Below are positions 48,405 through 60,924 of a DNA stretch of 64,000 nucleotides, piece after piece. Within the stretch, counting starts at the first letter, position 1; every line of letters begins with the position of its first letter. A program made the position numbers and the translations under genes. Origin of the DNA: Guyanagaster necrorhizus (Eukaryota > Basidiomycota > Agaricomycetes > Agaricales > Physalacriaceae); assembly GCF_019112545.1 (NCBI RefSeq), contig NW_025064906.1, forward strand, positions 121,725-185,724. The letters are read 5' to 3'. The notes under the pieces were generated by a model. It worked only from the letters and a program-made list of their open reading frames with translations. It was not told where the DNA came from and did not search any database.

Positions 48405-49275
48405 TTGACATTACCAAATGATACCAGAGACCCCAATGCCATCCAAGCGCCTGCTACGAACTTTATCCTGCCAAAGCCTCTCGATTTCCCAAGGGCGACA
48501 AGTGGCGCAAACACGATAAGCGCTCTCTGCAGCGTCAGAGCGAGAATGGAATATTCTCTCTATGCCTCACCAATCGAATACGTATCCCAGCACGGGCGTC
48601 GCCATCGTTATCCATCACATTATCCCATAAACTATGCGGTGGATTTAGAGAACACGTTACCCACGTCTGGACTGCTACCACCTCGTTTTCTAAACCGAAG
48701 AAAGGCTCCACTATCGTCGTCGCCAAATTCTACGATCCTCTATTCTTTGGTGACTCCGATGGCACGGACATCAGGGCCCCCCTCTGCCTTGCTACTTGGT
48801 CTGCCGCCACTCAAGTGGGATCGTACGAGAATCTCGAGTCTCTCCAAGGGACTGGCATTCCTTAATGTTTAGGCCTCTACGCCGCACGTTTTCATGGAAG
48901 CAAGGCAGAACCGTGCACGTCCTACTGCTGGAGCATGTCGCTGGAAAGGACCTACGGTACTTCTGTAGTCAGGGAGAGGTCGTGACCAATTACCTGCCAT
49001 TTGACAAACACCGTGATGCTATATTCGCCACCTTCTTCCGATTGAACTATGGATTTCACCAACCCTAGGCGTCTTTCAGACCGATTTAGGCCCAAGGACC
49101 ACCATCGTCAGAGCCCATCTCGTCGAGGACCATTTTGTTCTGCCGAGTCTTGTCCGGTGCGTCTCGAAATCGATGTCGATGATGTTCAGGCAGAGATGGT
49201 CGGCTTGGAAAGGGTTCGACTTGACGAACCGCCTGACCAATGTGCGATTGAACGTATTCGGAACAAGTTCGCTGA
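48405..49275 (+). pseudogene. Kinase-like gene relic, copy B
   Basis: Shares ordered sequence with copies A and C: GACCCCAATGCCATCCAAG (48430), GGGCGACAAGTGGCGCAAACACGATAAG-type sequence (48493), GAGCATGTCGCTGGAAAGGACC (48931), and the block giving CPVRLEIDVDDVQAEMVG then LERVRLDEPPDQ (49151-49240). The Asp-Phe-Glu of copy C has become Gly-Leu-Glu here. The open frame changes several times, so no whole protein can be made. A short direct repeat (CCAGCGAGTAC.TCTACCGCTG) recurs about 88 bp apart just downstream, at 49284 and 49372. Confidence 0.7.
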
Positions 49276-49756
49276 TTGCGTACCCAGCGAGTACTTCTAC
49301 CGCTGGCTCAGGGGTTTGCGCCGACATCCATAGTGTTGTTTGTTTGGCTCGGCTTTGAGACGTACCCAGGCCAGCGAGTACCTCTACCGCTGTTTGAGGA
49401 ACCAAAGTCACTGTGTGTTCGTCCTTGATTCTCAGCGTTAGGTGACCTCGTGACTAACTCTTTCAGTCAACCTCACCTTTTTCTCCTGCAAATTCGCTTT
49501 AGTGGCCGTCAGTTCGCTCCCTCCGCCGTCAAAGACCACAACCAGGCAGCCGCTTGACCAAGAATATAGGTGCAATGCGACTGTTGGGCTCTTTTGCCGC
49601 AGAATGCTTCCATCCTCGATTACCCATAAACACGTACACCTCCATCTTTGGTCAATATTATGGGGCGGTTTGCAAGGCGGCATGATGGCCTGATCTTGCC
49701 ATGAAGGAGAGCAAAGGGGCCGCTGACATGTCATGTCTGAACTACTTCCTCACACA

Positions 49757-50580
49757 ACGCTGGAAGACCCCAAGGCCATCTACTTTCCGGCGCTTGTTAC
49801 CAGCTATACGCCGTCCCTGTTCCTGATTTTCCCGAGGGCGACGAGCGGTGCGAACACAATAAGGAGTCCCTGCAGCGTCAAAGAGATGAATGGCGTATAC
49901 GCTCTGTGTCTTGCTGATCGCATACATCTCCCACCATCTCCATCTCTGTCCATAACCATATCTCAAAGCTTGTGCGGCGGCATTCGAAAACGCGTCACTC
50001 ATGTTTGGACCGCTTCTACACCAAAGAATTCTCCTTCTACTATCGTCGCCAAGTTTTATGGTCCCCTATACTTCCGTGCAGAGTACGACGATACTGATCC
50101 TTTTCATCTTGCCGCATGGTTTGCTGCTAGCGAAGTGAGAGCGTACGAGAAAAATCTCTTCAAGGAACTTGTATTACTCGGTGCCTCGGCCTCTATGTGA
50201 CGGGCCTTCCTGAACAGGAAGGACGGACCGTGTATGTCTCAATATTGGAGCATGTCACTGGGAAGGACCTGCGTTATCTCTGCGAGAAGGCAGACGAAAG
50301 GGAAAAGATCGTTGCTGATGATCTGGGCGAGGAGCACCGGGATGCTATATGTTCCACCATCTTCCGATTGGCTATGGAATTTATAAACCTTTGTGTTCTC
50401 CATGGCGATTTGGCTCCACGACCTGTTTGCTCCACCAAGCGCTGCCTGGCCCGCCATGAAGTCGACGTGGAGGATGTTCAGGTGGTGATAGTTGACTTTG
50501 AGAGGGTCTTCTTCCTTGACCCAAATGATCAGTCCCTCATTGATCGTTATAGAAAAACGCCTTGTGGATGTCATACCTAA
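49757..50580 (+). pseudogene. Kinase-like gene, copy C, least decayed
   Basis: Two long frames carry the family. The first (49733-50200) ends SPSTIVAKFYGPLYF, with the Lys of an ATP-binding strand (VAKFY). The second (50197-50580) reads GRTVYVSILEHVTGKDLRYL, then CVLHGDLAPRPV, a HGDL catalytic loop like that of aminoglycoside-phosphotransferase and RIO kinases. The Asn expected after APR is replaced. It then gives EVDVEDVQVVIVDFERV, where DFE stands for the DFG metal-binding motif. The frames shift at about 50197. The family is a kinase-fold group seen in agaricomycetes. Loss of the Asn plus the frame break suggest a pseudogene; an intron at the frame change is the alternative. Confidence 0.65.
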
Positions 50581-50981
50581 CACGTACCTTTCTGCCTGGT
50601 TTCGAAACTTACGTGGGTTCCCGTAGCAGTGACCAGTGGTGTCAACACGACAATCTTACTCTGCAACGCCAAAGGAAAGCTTGACGCGCGCGATATAACT
50701 CTGGTGTTCATGTCTCCTTTATCGCTCTGCTTCCTCCCACCCCATATTTCTCTTGCGGCATATCAAATTCGATAGTGAGCCCCCCAGCTCGTGGAGGCCG
50801 CGGCTCCGCGCCGAAGACGAGGTGCCTGCAGAAACAATCAAGCATGTGATGCATAAAGTCATTGAAGTATCATCCATACTGCGTGTAGACAAAAGATATA
50901 GAACGGAGCTCGCACTATTGCGGTACCAGTAAGACAGGCAGCTCGCTAGCAGCAAGACAATAATACGTGCCCAAATCTACT

Positions 50982-51840
50982 CTACACCAGCTCAAATCCC
51001 AGCTCATCCCAATCATCCCTACGTGAATCCACAAAGGTGAAACAGAAAAGCTTCACCCTATTCGTCGTAAGGCGCTGGAACAACTCCTTAAAGAAACTCA
51101 GCGCCGCCCAGGCCCACGATCTATGAGAACCCGTCAAGCTCCGGAGCACAATCTTGAGGGTACACTGAACGTCTGCTACATCGACAGTCTGCTTTCTTTG
51201 CTTGTGTAGCTTGGGTGGCGTCATATGATCATGCCATCCCTGGAGCTTGTGCAGGAGAAGCACCTCAAGGGGAACCTTCATGGCAGCATCATCGTGCCAG
51301 CCATGACGACATCAACTTTGGTGTACTTGGTAATGACCCCTTCTCCGATATATTGACGGTGCTGATACCATGAGACTTGGTAAGTGGCTCCCGATGCCTT
51401 AGCCTTTCTGAGGTAAAAATGGAGGGGATCCTGGTTGACCAGGCTGCGCTTGACGACTTCCGAGCCCGCCGAAGACAAGATGAGGATATCGACGTTTGCT
51501 GTCGGTGACCTGCATGGCGAAGGAGAATCGGTGATCTGCTTGCTAGGCGCTGGGTGGCATAAGCGAGGGTCGATGAATCGCCCACGACGTGAATGTCCAG
51601 TTGCCACTACTGCGGAATAAATTAGCTTATACGATGGAGAGCAATAAAGTAAAACCCACGGAGCCACCGGTTGCTGAACCACAGAGAAGATACCATGCTA
51701 GATCACCGTAGATAGTCCAACGAACATTTAGGGCTTGGAAGGAGTCGAGTATTGCGACAGCGGCACTGCGGATGACGCTGATCCTGAATACTTTGTTGCC
51801 GGTCAGTTGCTGGGCGACGAATGCGAATGAGAGAATGGAG
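50982..51840 (-). pseudogene. Nucleotidyltransferase-like gene with a frameshift
   Basis: The upstream part (about 51690-51820) reads AILDSFQALNVRWTIYGDLAWYLLCGSATGG, the usual start of a small NTase-fold protein. After an intron comes ANVDILILSS (the DxD-type metal site, normally GxxxDVDIL), then NQDPLHFYLRKAKASGATYQ, SWYQHRQYIGEG and VDVVMAGTMMLP. The reading then changes frame at 51278-51281. The adjoining frame continues MKVPLEVLLLHKLQGWHDHM, RKQTVDVADVQCTLKIVL and ends DWDELGFELV. In related fungal proteins these two parts run on without a break, so one base is missing here. The 5' exon and start codon are not resolved. Function of the family is unknown. Confidence 0.6.
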
Positions 51841-54108
51841 TTAGAAAGCAGGAAAGTACGTCTTACGAGAATGACTTTGTTGCTTTCCCTTGGACCGTGT
51901 CAATGGAAGCGCAGTACTTTTGCGAGCGTCTATCAAGGGATTGGCATAGATAGAAATACAGATTATGAAAGGATAACATATTGCGACAAATGATCCTATC
52001 GCTGAAATAACGACCTAATTCTTCTCAATCAAGGTCGTTTAATATGTGACTTTTCGTACAACTATTACTTTGTGACGCAGGGTGTGGTAGTGGCGCGCGA
52101 CATCCAGCTGGAATATATTTCATGAGCCATAGAAGCAAGAGAAATGAGTGAAACTTTGCATTGTTCAACCCAAGTTTCCTTCGAAGTGAGGATGACGGCA
52201 AAGAGCATCCTCTAGAAATTCAAGGCGATCCTCAGAAAAGGAGCCAGGCCCTTGTACAAGTTGGAGAGATTGCCAGCCTTTCAGCTGCTAGGAGAGTCCT
52301 GAGTAACTATATTAGCTCGCAGAGTTCCAAGGAAATAATTGAACGGTGTGCTTGCCTTTTGGCACTCGAACGCTCTAGTATCGTTCCGATTGCGTATAGT
52401 AGGCTGAAAAGGCCGACCTGAAGAGAGATAGGAAGACAACGTCGCGGCCGAGAGGAAATGGGGAGAGGATGATGGGGGTTCCAGAACTCTCAGAAAGACT
52501 TTTTAAAGAGGTGGTCATCGACCACTACAGTGAGAAGACACGTTCGTCGTTGCGCTCGACTGCCGCGTCTCTACCCCTCAGAATTTGTACTCTCTGTTCT
52601 TGCCACATGGTTTACTTCTCTCTCATCTTGTAGCCATGTTCTCGATTTTGGCATCGGGAGCACCCACTATGCAGGGGGACATTATTTCTGCCCGCTTCCA
52701 GACCGTTGGCAAAGAATCATCACCAACAGCGTTCATCGTTCAAAATGTTCTATTTCCATGGGCGTCTAGTTTCAGCCATCAAAGAAATCCTTCAAAGTTG
52801 CTAGTTTGTAGAACTTTGGATGGTCTCCTTTTCACCTTTGTTTGCGAAAAGTTCTCTGTCCTTAGCCATTTGTACGAGTATTGCCGACCTGTAATTGGGT
52901 TTTCATCGACATTTTCTGGGGTGAACGGTTGGAAGGTGAACCAACCACGGTGCGTATGCTGACTCTGCTGTTTCGACTACTGCAAAGTGTTCTTCAACTA
53001 TGGCCTCGTGCAGCCTGATGACGTCCCGCTCCTTCCCTTCTAGCTTCTTCTACAGCGCTGAATATATGGATACACCTACACTAGAAGGCGCAGGGTCACC
53101 GTCGAAGCTTGCCGAGTTCAGCATCGATGATAAAGTGAACTTTGTGTGGTGGGAAAACTGGCTCCTGGCAGGCAGTACGATTAGTACATCCTTGGAAGGC
53201 ATCATGGACCTATGGAATCTTTACCTATACCCAGGGATGGACATCGACTCTCCTGCCCTAAAAGTTGCATCTCAAAATGACCCGGGAGTAACGCTTCAAG
53301 ATCGCCGGAGACTGAATCATGGATCAAGTCTCCGCCTCCGTCGTCCGAAAAAGTACCTGTTCGACTAACTTGAGGTCTAGATAAATTCATATGTCCTGCG
53401 ATTCATGGACTGTCCTGTATATTATAACTGCACCCAAGGTATCTTCAATTTTCAGATCTTGAATCCATTTTTCCTTGTTTATTTACAGAAAAGTTCATCA
53501 ACTAGAGTATTCGAGGGCAAAATCATGCTTGCTGTCAATACTGCCGCCACTCCACCAGGACACGTGCTGTCCAGTGAAGATCGTTCAAAATCAAGAATAC
53601 GCAAGGTCCCGCTCCGATCTGTCGCACGTTCCTCAGCTCGAGGTCATGGCGATGAAGTCCAATGGAGTGGAGAGCATTCGCGTGCTTCCAAACACTTCGG
53701 CTACATTCATGACGAGTCAGAATCAAGTCAACAATTTATCCCAACACTTACAGCTCCTCCACGCTCATCCCTGCTTCGCCCCACGCGATACAATGGAAGG
53801 CTTCTCCTACGTCACCCAAGATCACAGTACCCCAAGATTCATCGGGCATCGTAAATGTACCATAATACAAAGGGGCGACGTCGTCCAAATTTTCGTAGTT
53901 GCACTATTTTGTACAGTTGAACGGTACTAATGTAACATTGTTGATTTTGGGAGGAAGGTTGTGCCTAATATTGAGGAACTTGGTGATGAAGTCGTACACA
54001 ACAGTACTTCCAGAAAAAAGGCACATCTGTTAACTATGCCATAGACTCAAATCTGGTCTCGCTATGAACACAGCTGGTTACGTTACGAATCACACCAAAT
54101 AATAATAG
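51841..54108. other. Unassigned region with several open frames
   Basis: No gene is named here. Plus-strand frames at 52585-52962 and 53000-53368 may belong together; the second contains SKLAEFSIDDKVNFVWWENW and STSLEGIMDLWNLYLYPGMD, which look protein-like, but no family is recognised. A frame at 53405-53854 starts with a hydrophobic stretch and is also unassigned. These could be exons of one unidentified gene or relics. Confidence 0.3.
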
Positions 54109-57100
54109 TCAGACGTCCTCCACCTGGTCTTGCAACAACGCAGCGTCGTCTTCCTCCTCTTCCTTGATAATATCGTCTGTAACAGCGTGACACAGCTACA
54201 CCAGTGGATCAGCGATAAATTAAACACCCAGGACGTAATTGAAAGGAGCATATACCTCTAGCGCCCATATCCATGGGAATGAAATCAGTTGTTTCCGAGG
54301 GACCTCTTCATCTTGTTCCTCAAGTAAACCTTCATCAGCATACATGCTGCCAGGTGTGCTTCCCCTGTTACTCTCGTTGTGTATATTGACGTATTCGTTC
54401 GTCGAGTCTCGTTCGTATGTAACGTGATATGCAGCAATAGCCCATTTTTTCATGTCCCCGCCCTCGCGCTGAGCTTTGACAAATCGCTTTGCATGATTTC
54501 GGTACGTACGCCGCAATGCCTCCATTGCCTCTTTGACAGGTCCCTAACGACGGGAGCATAGTAATCAGAATCGAGAATAAGTAGGATAAGCTGTTTCTTA
54601 CCCGCACAGCGGAGTCACGTTCTCGTTTCTTCTTTCGATCCCCATTGACGGAGACGCCCGCCCACAGCTCTGCCTCACACATGGTGTGTCTGTATTATGT
54701 GCGTCATCAGAGTCGTCTTGTGCGACAGAAGAGCACATACCTTCGCATGAGCCCCTCCAATTCAATGTCATAGGCATGTTTGGCCTTCCCTGCTTCCTTC
54801 AGGTACAATGTCGGTATCATCATGTTTGGTAACCAGGAGTGTTTTCGATGCACGCCGCTTTCGTTAAGTCTGAAATTAGCATTACTCACCAAACGTTCGA
54901 AAGGCAGTACTTACGAGATAGGTATATGCTCTAGAGGTGGCTGGATAAGCCTGTAAAGTTGTCCCAAAACCTTTGGGGACTCGTATCCGCCTTCACGTTG
55001 GAAGTCTGGACCCTCGCTGTTTTGAAGATGAAGAGGTATTTTCACAGGCACCCCCGACTTTGTAAAATCGACCGCGTTCGAAGCTAATCGTGCAAGTTCC
55101 AAACACTGAGGATCGGACGGTTCAAGCTCGTCAGATTTCGCCTCGTGTATACTCGAAACTAATCCCAGGACATCGGATTTCATGAACTCTGGAAATGTCC
55201 GTGTCATAGCGAGAAAACGGAGAAGAGAACGTACGTACCTACAAAGAAGTCACATATATCTTCGACTTCAACGTTCTCCTGCTCATCTGGGATCTCCTCT
55301 GGTTCTACAGCAGTATAGTCCATCGGTTCTTGTGGATCCTTGATCCTGAAGGTCTCATCAACGTTGTATACTATGACATGTCTTCAGCCATAGCTCACTG
55401 AAGTTCAGGGTCCCATAAAACTGTGAAGAAGTCCCCTAATAGGCAATTAGAACACGGTCTGAATGGGAAAAGCATTCGAGACGCACCGTCCAAGTCGCCT
55501 CCAGAAAGTCTATTTACAATGAGCTCATATAAAAACAGCAGAAAAAGTATCGTATACTCACTTAGAGGGAAGATTTCTTTCGCCCACTTGCGTAGAGAAG
55601 ATGACGACGTTTGTAGGCGGATGGTCCTGCCAGACCTGCGAGGAAAACCGCTCATGGTCGATGGCTGTTGCTAGCTGAATATCACCTGAAATCTAGGGTG
55701 TGGACAAAAATAGTCACAAAGACAATCACACTAACCAGGATGGAGGCATGGATTACGAAAGATCGTACATTGCCCAGTAACAACATGCCGTTTGCCTCCA
55801 GGCGGATGTACGGCGCAGTATATTTCTCCTGGTTTCAAGACACTACGAGAATTGGTCAGTAGATACCACCATGCGTGAACCAAATTACCCAAATTCGTCC
55901 GCGATACCTTGATGGACGAAGATGAGCAAATGGATGGTTTGCGGAGACGAGGCTTACTTACCCATCAAAAAGGCTCCCTCGTTTACTTGGATCCGCTGTT
56001 GAATTGGCATTGCTGTTTAGTCTTCCTGCTTCTTCCTGCTTTCCATAAAACGTCCGGAACAACACTCACAGCCCGATATTTCAAATCCTGCAGAAGCTGA
56101 CACTCTATGCACTTCAGCACATTTCGCAACAGGGGTTCCTTGTTAAATCGGGCCTTCAGCATCTGCAAGATCGGCAGCTCCGAAGACTTGTAGAGTTTCC
56201 TGGCCATATGCTTTGTATCGTCTAACCGCTCAATGTGCAATTCAATATTCTTGATATTCCTAATCTGGACCTGCATCATCCGGACAAAGACTTCGTCGGG
56301 CACGCCGAGATGAGATAGAAGCGAGATGGCCTGGCGATTGAGGTGGGCATGTGAGTGGGTGGATATCTAACAATGTTAACTATAACGGATCTCTCGGTAA
56401 GGGGCGCGACCTACTTTCATTACCCCCAATTCAGTGTTGCGGCTAGCAAACTTTCTCATGGAAGGGCGCACCCTCACGTGCGTTCCTCGAAGGCGAGGAA
56501 GGACGGATAAAACGCCTTTATAGCTACACACGAGGCGCGTTAGCGTCTTCGAGGTGCCAGATGAAACTGTTGAGCGCACCCTCCCATCCGTATTTGAACC
56601 GCCGATGGAGATGTGGTATTTCCAAGAGCTTTGGCGCACATCTCAGCAAGCTCGACGCTACAATTCCCCACGCCGTCAGTGTAGTTGCTATGATACTGTG
56701 ACGACACTTCGCTGAAAATGAGACAGACATGCTCACTATCCATGATGCTCGATGTCTGGTATTCTCTCTTTCGACGTTATGTCGCAGACCTTCCTCGTAG
56801 CGCTGAAGCATAAACCCATCCTACTAGCGTACTTGGCAACTTGACCCTCGTGAGATTGAGGCGCCACCAGGCCAATCAAACACTCACCAATGCGGATATG
56901 TCCAAAGTTGCCCATATGCTGACGGACAATGTCTGCAGTGAATCCGCGATCCGGCTCTTCGTGAATCATCCAACAAGAATGTTCCTTCAGCTGTGACTCG
57001 CCGGCGGCAAGAAAACTTTCCCCTTGTTCAGATCCATATGCTGTAAAAGAAGAGAACAACATACACGTAATGTCGTGGGCCAATTTGTATGCCTTCCTCA

Positions 57101-58715
57101 AGAGCAATGCGTATCCGTGCAAGAACTCCCGTGCGTGGATTCTGTGTGAGTGTGAGTGTTTACGTTCAGCCATACAAAACAGAATAGACTGACATCATCG
57201 TCGCTTCGTTGCAAAAGCGCGTTGATCCGAAGTTTACCATTTTCGTCCCCAAAACTGTGTGATAAGGAAGTAATGGGAAGATATAAAAGTCCCTAGACAA
57301 ACCTCACGCGCAAAAAGTTGTCCTGAAACTCTGCCCAATGTCGAATGACCCTATTGCTGGTCTCAATCGTCGCTGGAAAAAGCAGAATTCGAGTCGGGGT
57401 GACGTGGACACGTCTCATAAAAATACGATCCGACAGAAGATCAGTCGGAAAACCAGCTTCGTTGGTCGAATGGCCAGCCTGAGTGATATGGACGACCTCT
57501 GCGGCCTTGACCTGTTGCTCCGTTTGAGATTCATCTAGGCGTTCTAACCGAAAAAGGGCACGGAGAACCCTAGGAGCATTGAACGAGAACCGTAGGTGGT
57601 GCCTCAGTTTGCTGACTGAGGAAAGATAAGTCTGTGTTTGTCAGGAGACGAAAGGTGCTCACCGGAATCAGCGTGCGGCAAGAGGATGCCATGAGAGACA
57701 AGCCCGAGGAACAAGTATTGACACTCAAAGGAGTTCGGGTGGTCCTTGTATTCGTGTCTTAAATAATCGGCAATGGTATTTATTGTTGAAGGAGATGTCT
57801 GGATGACCCTGATGGGATCATAATCCACTGTTGTTCGAGCTTCTTCCCCGCGTTCCAGCGTCCGTAACCGATCAAGAGTATGAAGAACGCTGTCTCGTGC
57901 TCTCTTGTCCAAGACGGCAGTAAACTGATATGTCCTCCAAAGTCCAAACTTGATGAGGCGTCAGTGTTAATAATTTAAAGCGAACACGAAGGACCAAGCA
58001 CCTTCATCGGGGCTTTCCGCCGGTCCCCGCAAGGGAGTGGAGACAAAGGCTGAAAACAGTGTTCATCCTTGGGTATGGCATTATTCCAGTCATCCTCGGT
58101 AGCCCGCCGAATGTGAACCCCAGGCGGTAGCGGCTCGTCACGCGGATACAGGTGCTTCCAATCAGCTTTGATATGGGGAGGCCTAGAGAATGTGATGGTC
58201 AAAGTTACGTGTTTGAAGTCTCCACTGCGTGGATCATTATTGTATATGACCTTCTCGATGTCACAGAGTTTGCTGGTGCAGAGTAACACTTGAAAATACG
58301 GAGCGTCAAAAAGGGCGCGGCCAAGAGATTGCCTAATGCTTGCCAGGATAGTCGTCGTAATCGAATCTTGCTTTGAAGAACATTTCCTGTTTCGATAAGA
58401 ATTTAAATAAGAAATGAAAGTAAGAAGCAGGCAACATACTTGCTTCCCGAAATTCAGAGAGAGCTGAGCATGCTCCAGATTTTTTGTTTGAAATCCAGGC
58501 ATAAAGTGAGTCGGAGGACCCCTGATAAATCCCATTCCGAACGTATCTATCCCTATCCGAAAAGCTAATATGCGGATTTCTCAGAGAAGAAAAAGGGCGT
58601 GATAGCCTGACTGCTCACCGTCTTTGGGCTTTTCTCCTTCACCGTGGGTGCTGGGAGCCTGGAGGTCTGCATTATTTCCGTCAAACTGTATTGAATTTAG
58701 GAATTCCTCAGCCAT
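54109..58715 (-). CDS. RNA-dependent RNA polymerase, QDE-1/RdRP family (RNA silencing)
   Basis: Eukaryotic RdRPs make double-stranded RNA from single-stranded templates for RNA interference (quelling). The likely start is ATG 58713-58715 (MAEEFLNSIQFDGNNADLQ), though an upstream exon is possible. In order on the minus strand are QLKEHSCWMIHEEPD, GNFGHIRIGE, VAKYASRMGLCFSATR, YTDGVGNCSVELAE, PSAVQIRMGG, PSMRKFASRN and KPGEIYCAV. Then come IFRNPCLHPGDIQLATAIDH and the catalytic loop SGGDLDGDFFTVLWDPEL at about 55400-55500, split by an intron between DLDG and DFFTV. Later are SNAVDFTKSGVPVKIPLHLQ, YESPKVLGQLYRLIQP, LRRTYRNHAKRFV and FPWIWALEV. The end DDAALLQDQVEDV stops at 54109. There are many short introns. 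Motifs appear intact, so it is probably active. Confidence 0.92.
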
Positions 58716-60290
58716 GAGGGCATTCGAAATGAGGGGAAGGAAGAAAGGGGCAAAGCGCAGTATTTCAAATCGAATGACGATCCCTTACCCTCTCCCTGCA
58801 ACGACACCTGTGCTATTTTTTCCTCCTGCAGCTAGGGCTACCACCAGGACATCCTGTCCAGATCATTGCAGAGGTAGGCGCAGGCGGGAATGACTCTCTA
58901 GTACCAGCCGAGTGTGCACCATACACCATATCGACGAAAAGTCGACTGCAGATTTTTTTCTACATTTTTGTCCACTTTTAGGAATGGCGAGGGACAACGA
59001 AGATATCATACCGAAGGCACTAGTCCAGGTCGTCGAGCTTATCCTCTTCAACATCCGTCAATATGTGGTTGCCGCAGAAGATTTCTAAGGTAAGTCAAGA
59101 TGGCCGCTTTGTTTCCGGTGGTATCCTTTTGTATCTTAATATACTCAGCTCCCTCCAAAAAATGATCGTAGACGCTCCCTTCCCCTTTATCGATAGGATC
59201 CGAGCGCTACATCAATCGATGGGCAACGGAACGAAAATCTTCCCGTCAACACCAGCTCTTCAGGAAGAAAGTTTAAACAAGGTCTCGCGATACGATCAAG
59301 GAGAACGGAGAAATCTTGCGGGTACAAGTTGGCGCAGCGGTTCTTGTCAAGTCCCACAAGGTCTACACGAAGCTCCTTACCATGTCAAGAAGTAAAGTTT
59401 TATGACTGGTCACAGAATTTGACGATACTTGGATCAAACCAACAAGTACAATGAAGGGTACGTTTCTTTTTACCGCACGGAGTTTTGCTGGCTCAAGGTC
59501 ATAAGGAAGCGATTGTCACCGGGGCTATCAGCGATCGGGTTGGATTTTTAACTTCAATATGTATGAGAAGTTTCGGCGACCTTGCTTCAACGAGCCACAA
59601 ATTGGACGCCCAATATTAGGCGCTAGCATCTTGGATGATTACAACAGCTCCAAACCTTAAACCAGTCTTTTATGGCCGAGAGGGAGGATACTGATCTGTC
59701 ATCACTCCCCGACCTCCAGCGTGTATTTCGTAGGTGATTCTTAGAAACCCGCAAAAAAAACAGTTTGCTAAGCTGATGAAGAAGAATACAGATCAGCATG
59801 AACGACTCCTACGGCAAACAGAGGATCGTATCAGATGCTGTTACTACTAGGCAATTCGGTATACGAAACGGAGAATTTGGTCAAAGGTAGAGACGCTGCC
59901 ACAGTCTAGAATATGTCGATGAAGAATCTCAGTCCCATAGACCACATCAGGAATCAATCTCAGCAAGCACGGCGTTTGCCTCTTCTTCTAATGGATGTCT
60001 GATTGTGTGTATCATTTTGCCTGATTCTTACTTCTTACTTAATGTTATCAGCTATATTCATAGCGAGACTAGACTTGAATCTATAGCACAATCAACAGAT
60101 AGGCAGTAACTATCCGATTCTCACGTCTGAGATCGCGTCAGTAAGCCCTCAGAAAATCCATAAATGTTAGATCGGTGCCAGTCAGCTGCGTAAAATAGAT
60201 GGATTCAGACCTGCAAGTGTGTACTTGGTTCTCTTTAGGGACACGGCGGATTGCTTCTTAGGGTGAGGCATCATCTTCAGTACAGCTGTA
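58716..60290. other. Intergenic region, no gene recognised
   Basis: No supported gene. A plus-strand ATG at 58983 opens MARDNEDIIPKALVQVVELI but runs to a stop after 34 codons. It is followed by a strong 5' splice-like CTAAGGTAAGT at 59085-59095 in another frame, and no continuing exon was found. The upstream promoter of the RdRP should lie here. Confidence 0.3.
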
Positions 60291-60302
60291 ATGCACCGAT
60301 GT

Positions 60303-60924
60303 TTACCGTCGGATAGCTGGTAGTCGGTGCTTGATGATGAGAGACGTCAGTTCTTGATGTGTGCGCTTGGTACCAAATACATTTAGAGGCTTCTCCACAC
60401 CTCCCTGAATGTCATGGTGCGCTACAGGCCATGCTACATCGGTACCTGGATGGTATATTCTCGTCCTAGTGGTTGTTCCCACCAAGGTACTGCCCTGGGA
60501 ATCCACTTGAGAAGATCAAACTCCTCAAAAGCCTGGCCCCCTTCTTGCGCCAGCCTACAAACCCGGTAAACGCTATCCCGCTTTAGCAAAGTGTCTCCCG
60601 AGGGGAAGTTTTCTTGAATGTTAATGCTGAACTGTCGCACCGGGGTCTTCTCGTTTCCGCACTTACCGGACGTGCTAAAGAAGCATATAATGTGGTCAAA
60701 CAGGTCACCGAACATTACGGCGTCCGTTTCTGTGAACGTAGGAAACTCATATCCATTCGACAAACTTGCTCGTAACACCGTAAAGCAACAGTCCGATTCG
60801 GGGGAACGAGCGTAGAGTTCCCGTAATGCCCTTCACCACTAACTCCAAGGAAGTATTCAGTATATATCTTCCGGATGCCAGGTGATGGGTCCAAGGAAGC
60901 CATCAACTTCAGTCGACAGATCAA
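60303..60924 (-). other. Unassigned minus-strand open frames, possible broken gene
   Basis: Two overlapping frames meet near 60740-60780. One reads IRKIYTEYFLGVSGEGHYG, the other GYEFPTFTETDAVMFGDLFD followed by RQFSINIQENFPSGDTLLKR and EFDLLKWIPRAVPWW. The text looks protein-like and the frame change may be a frameshift or an unseen intron. No family is recognised and neither frame has a firm ATG model. Confidence 0.3.
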
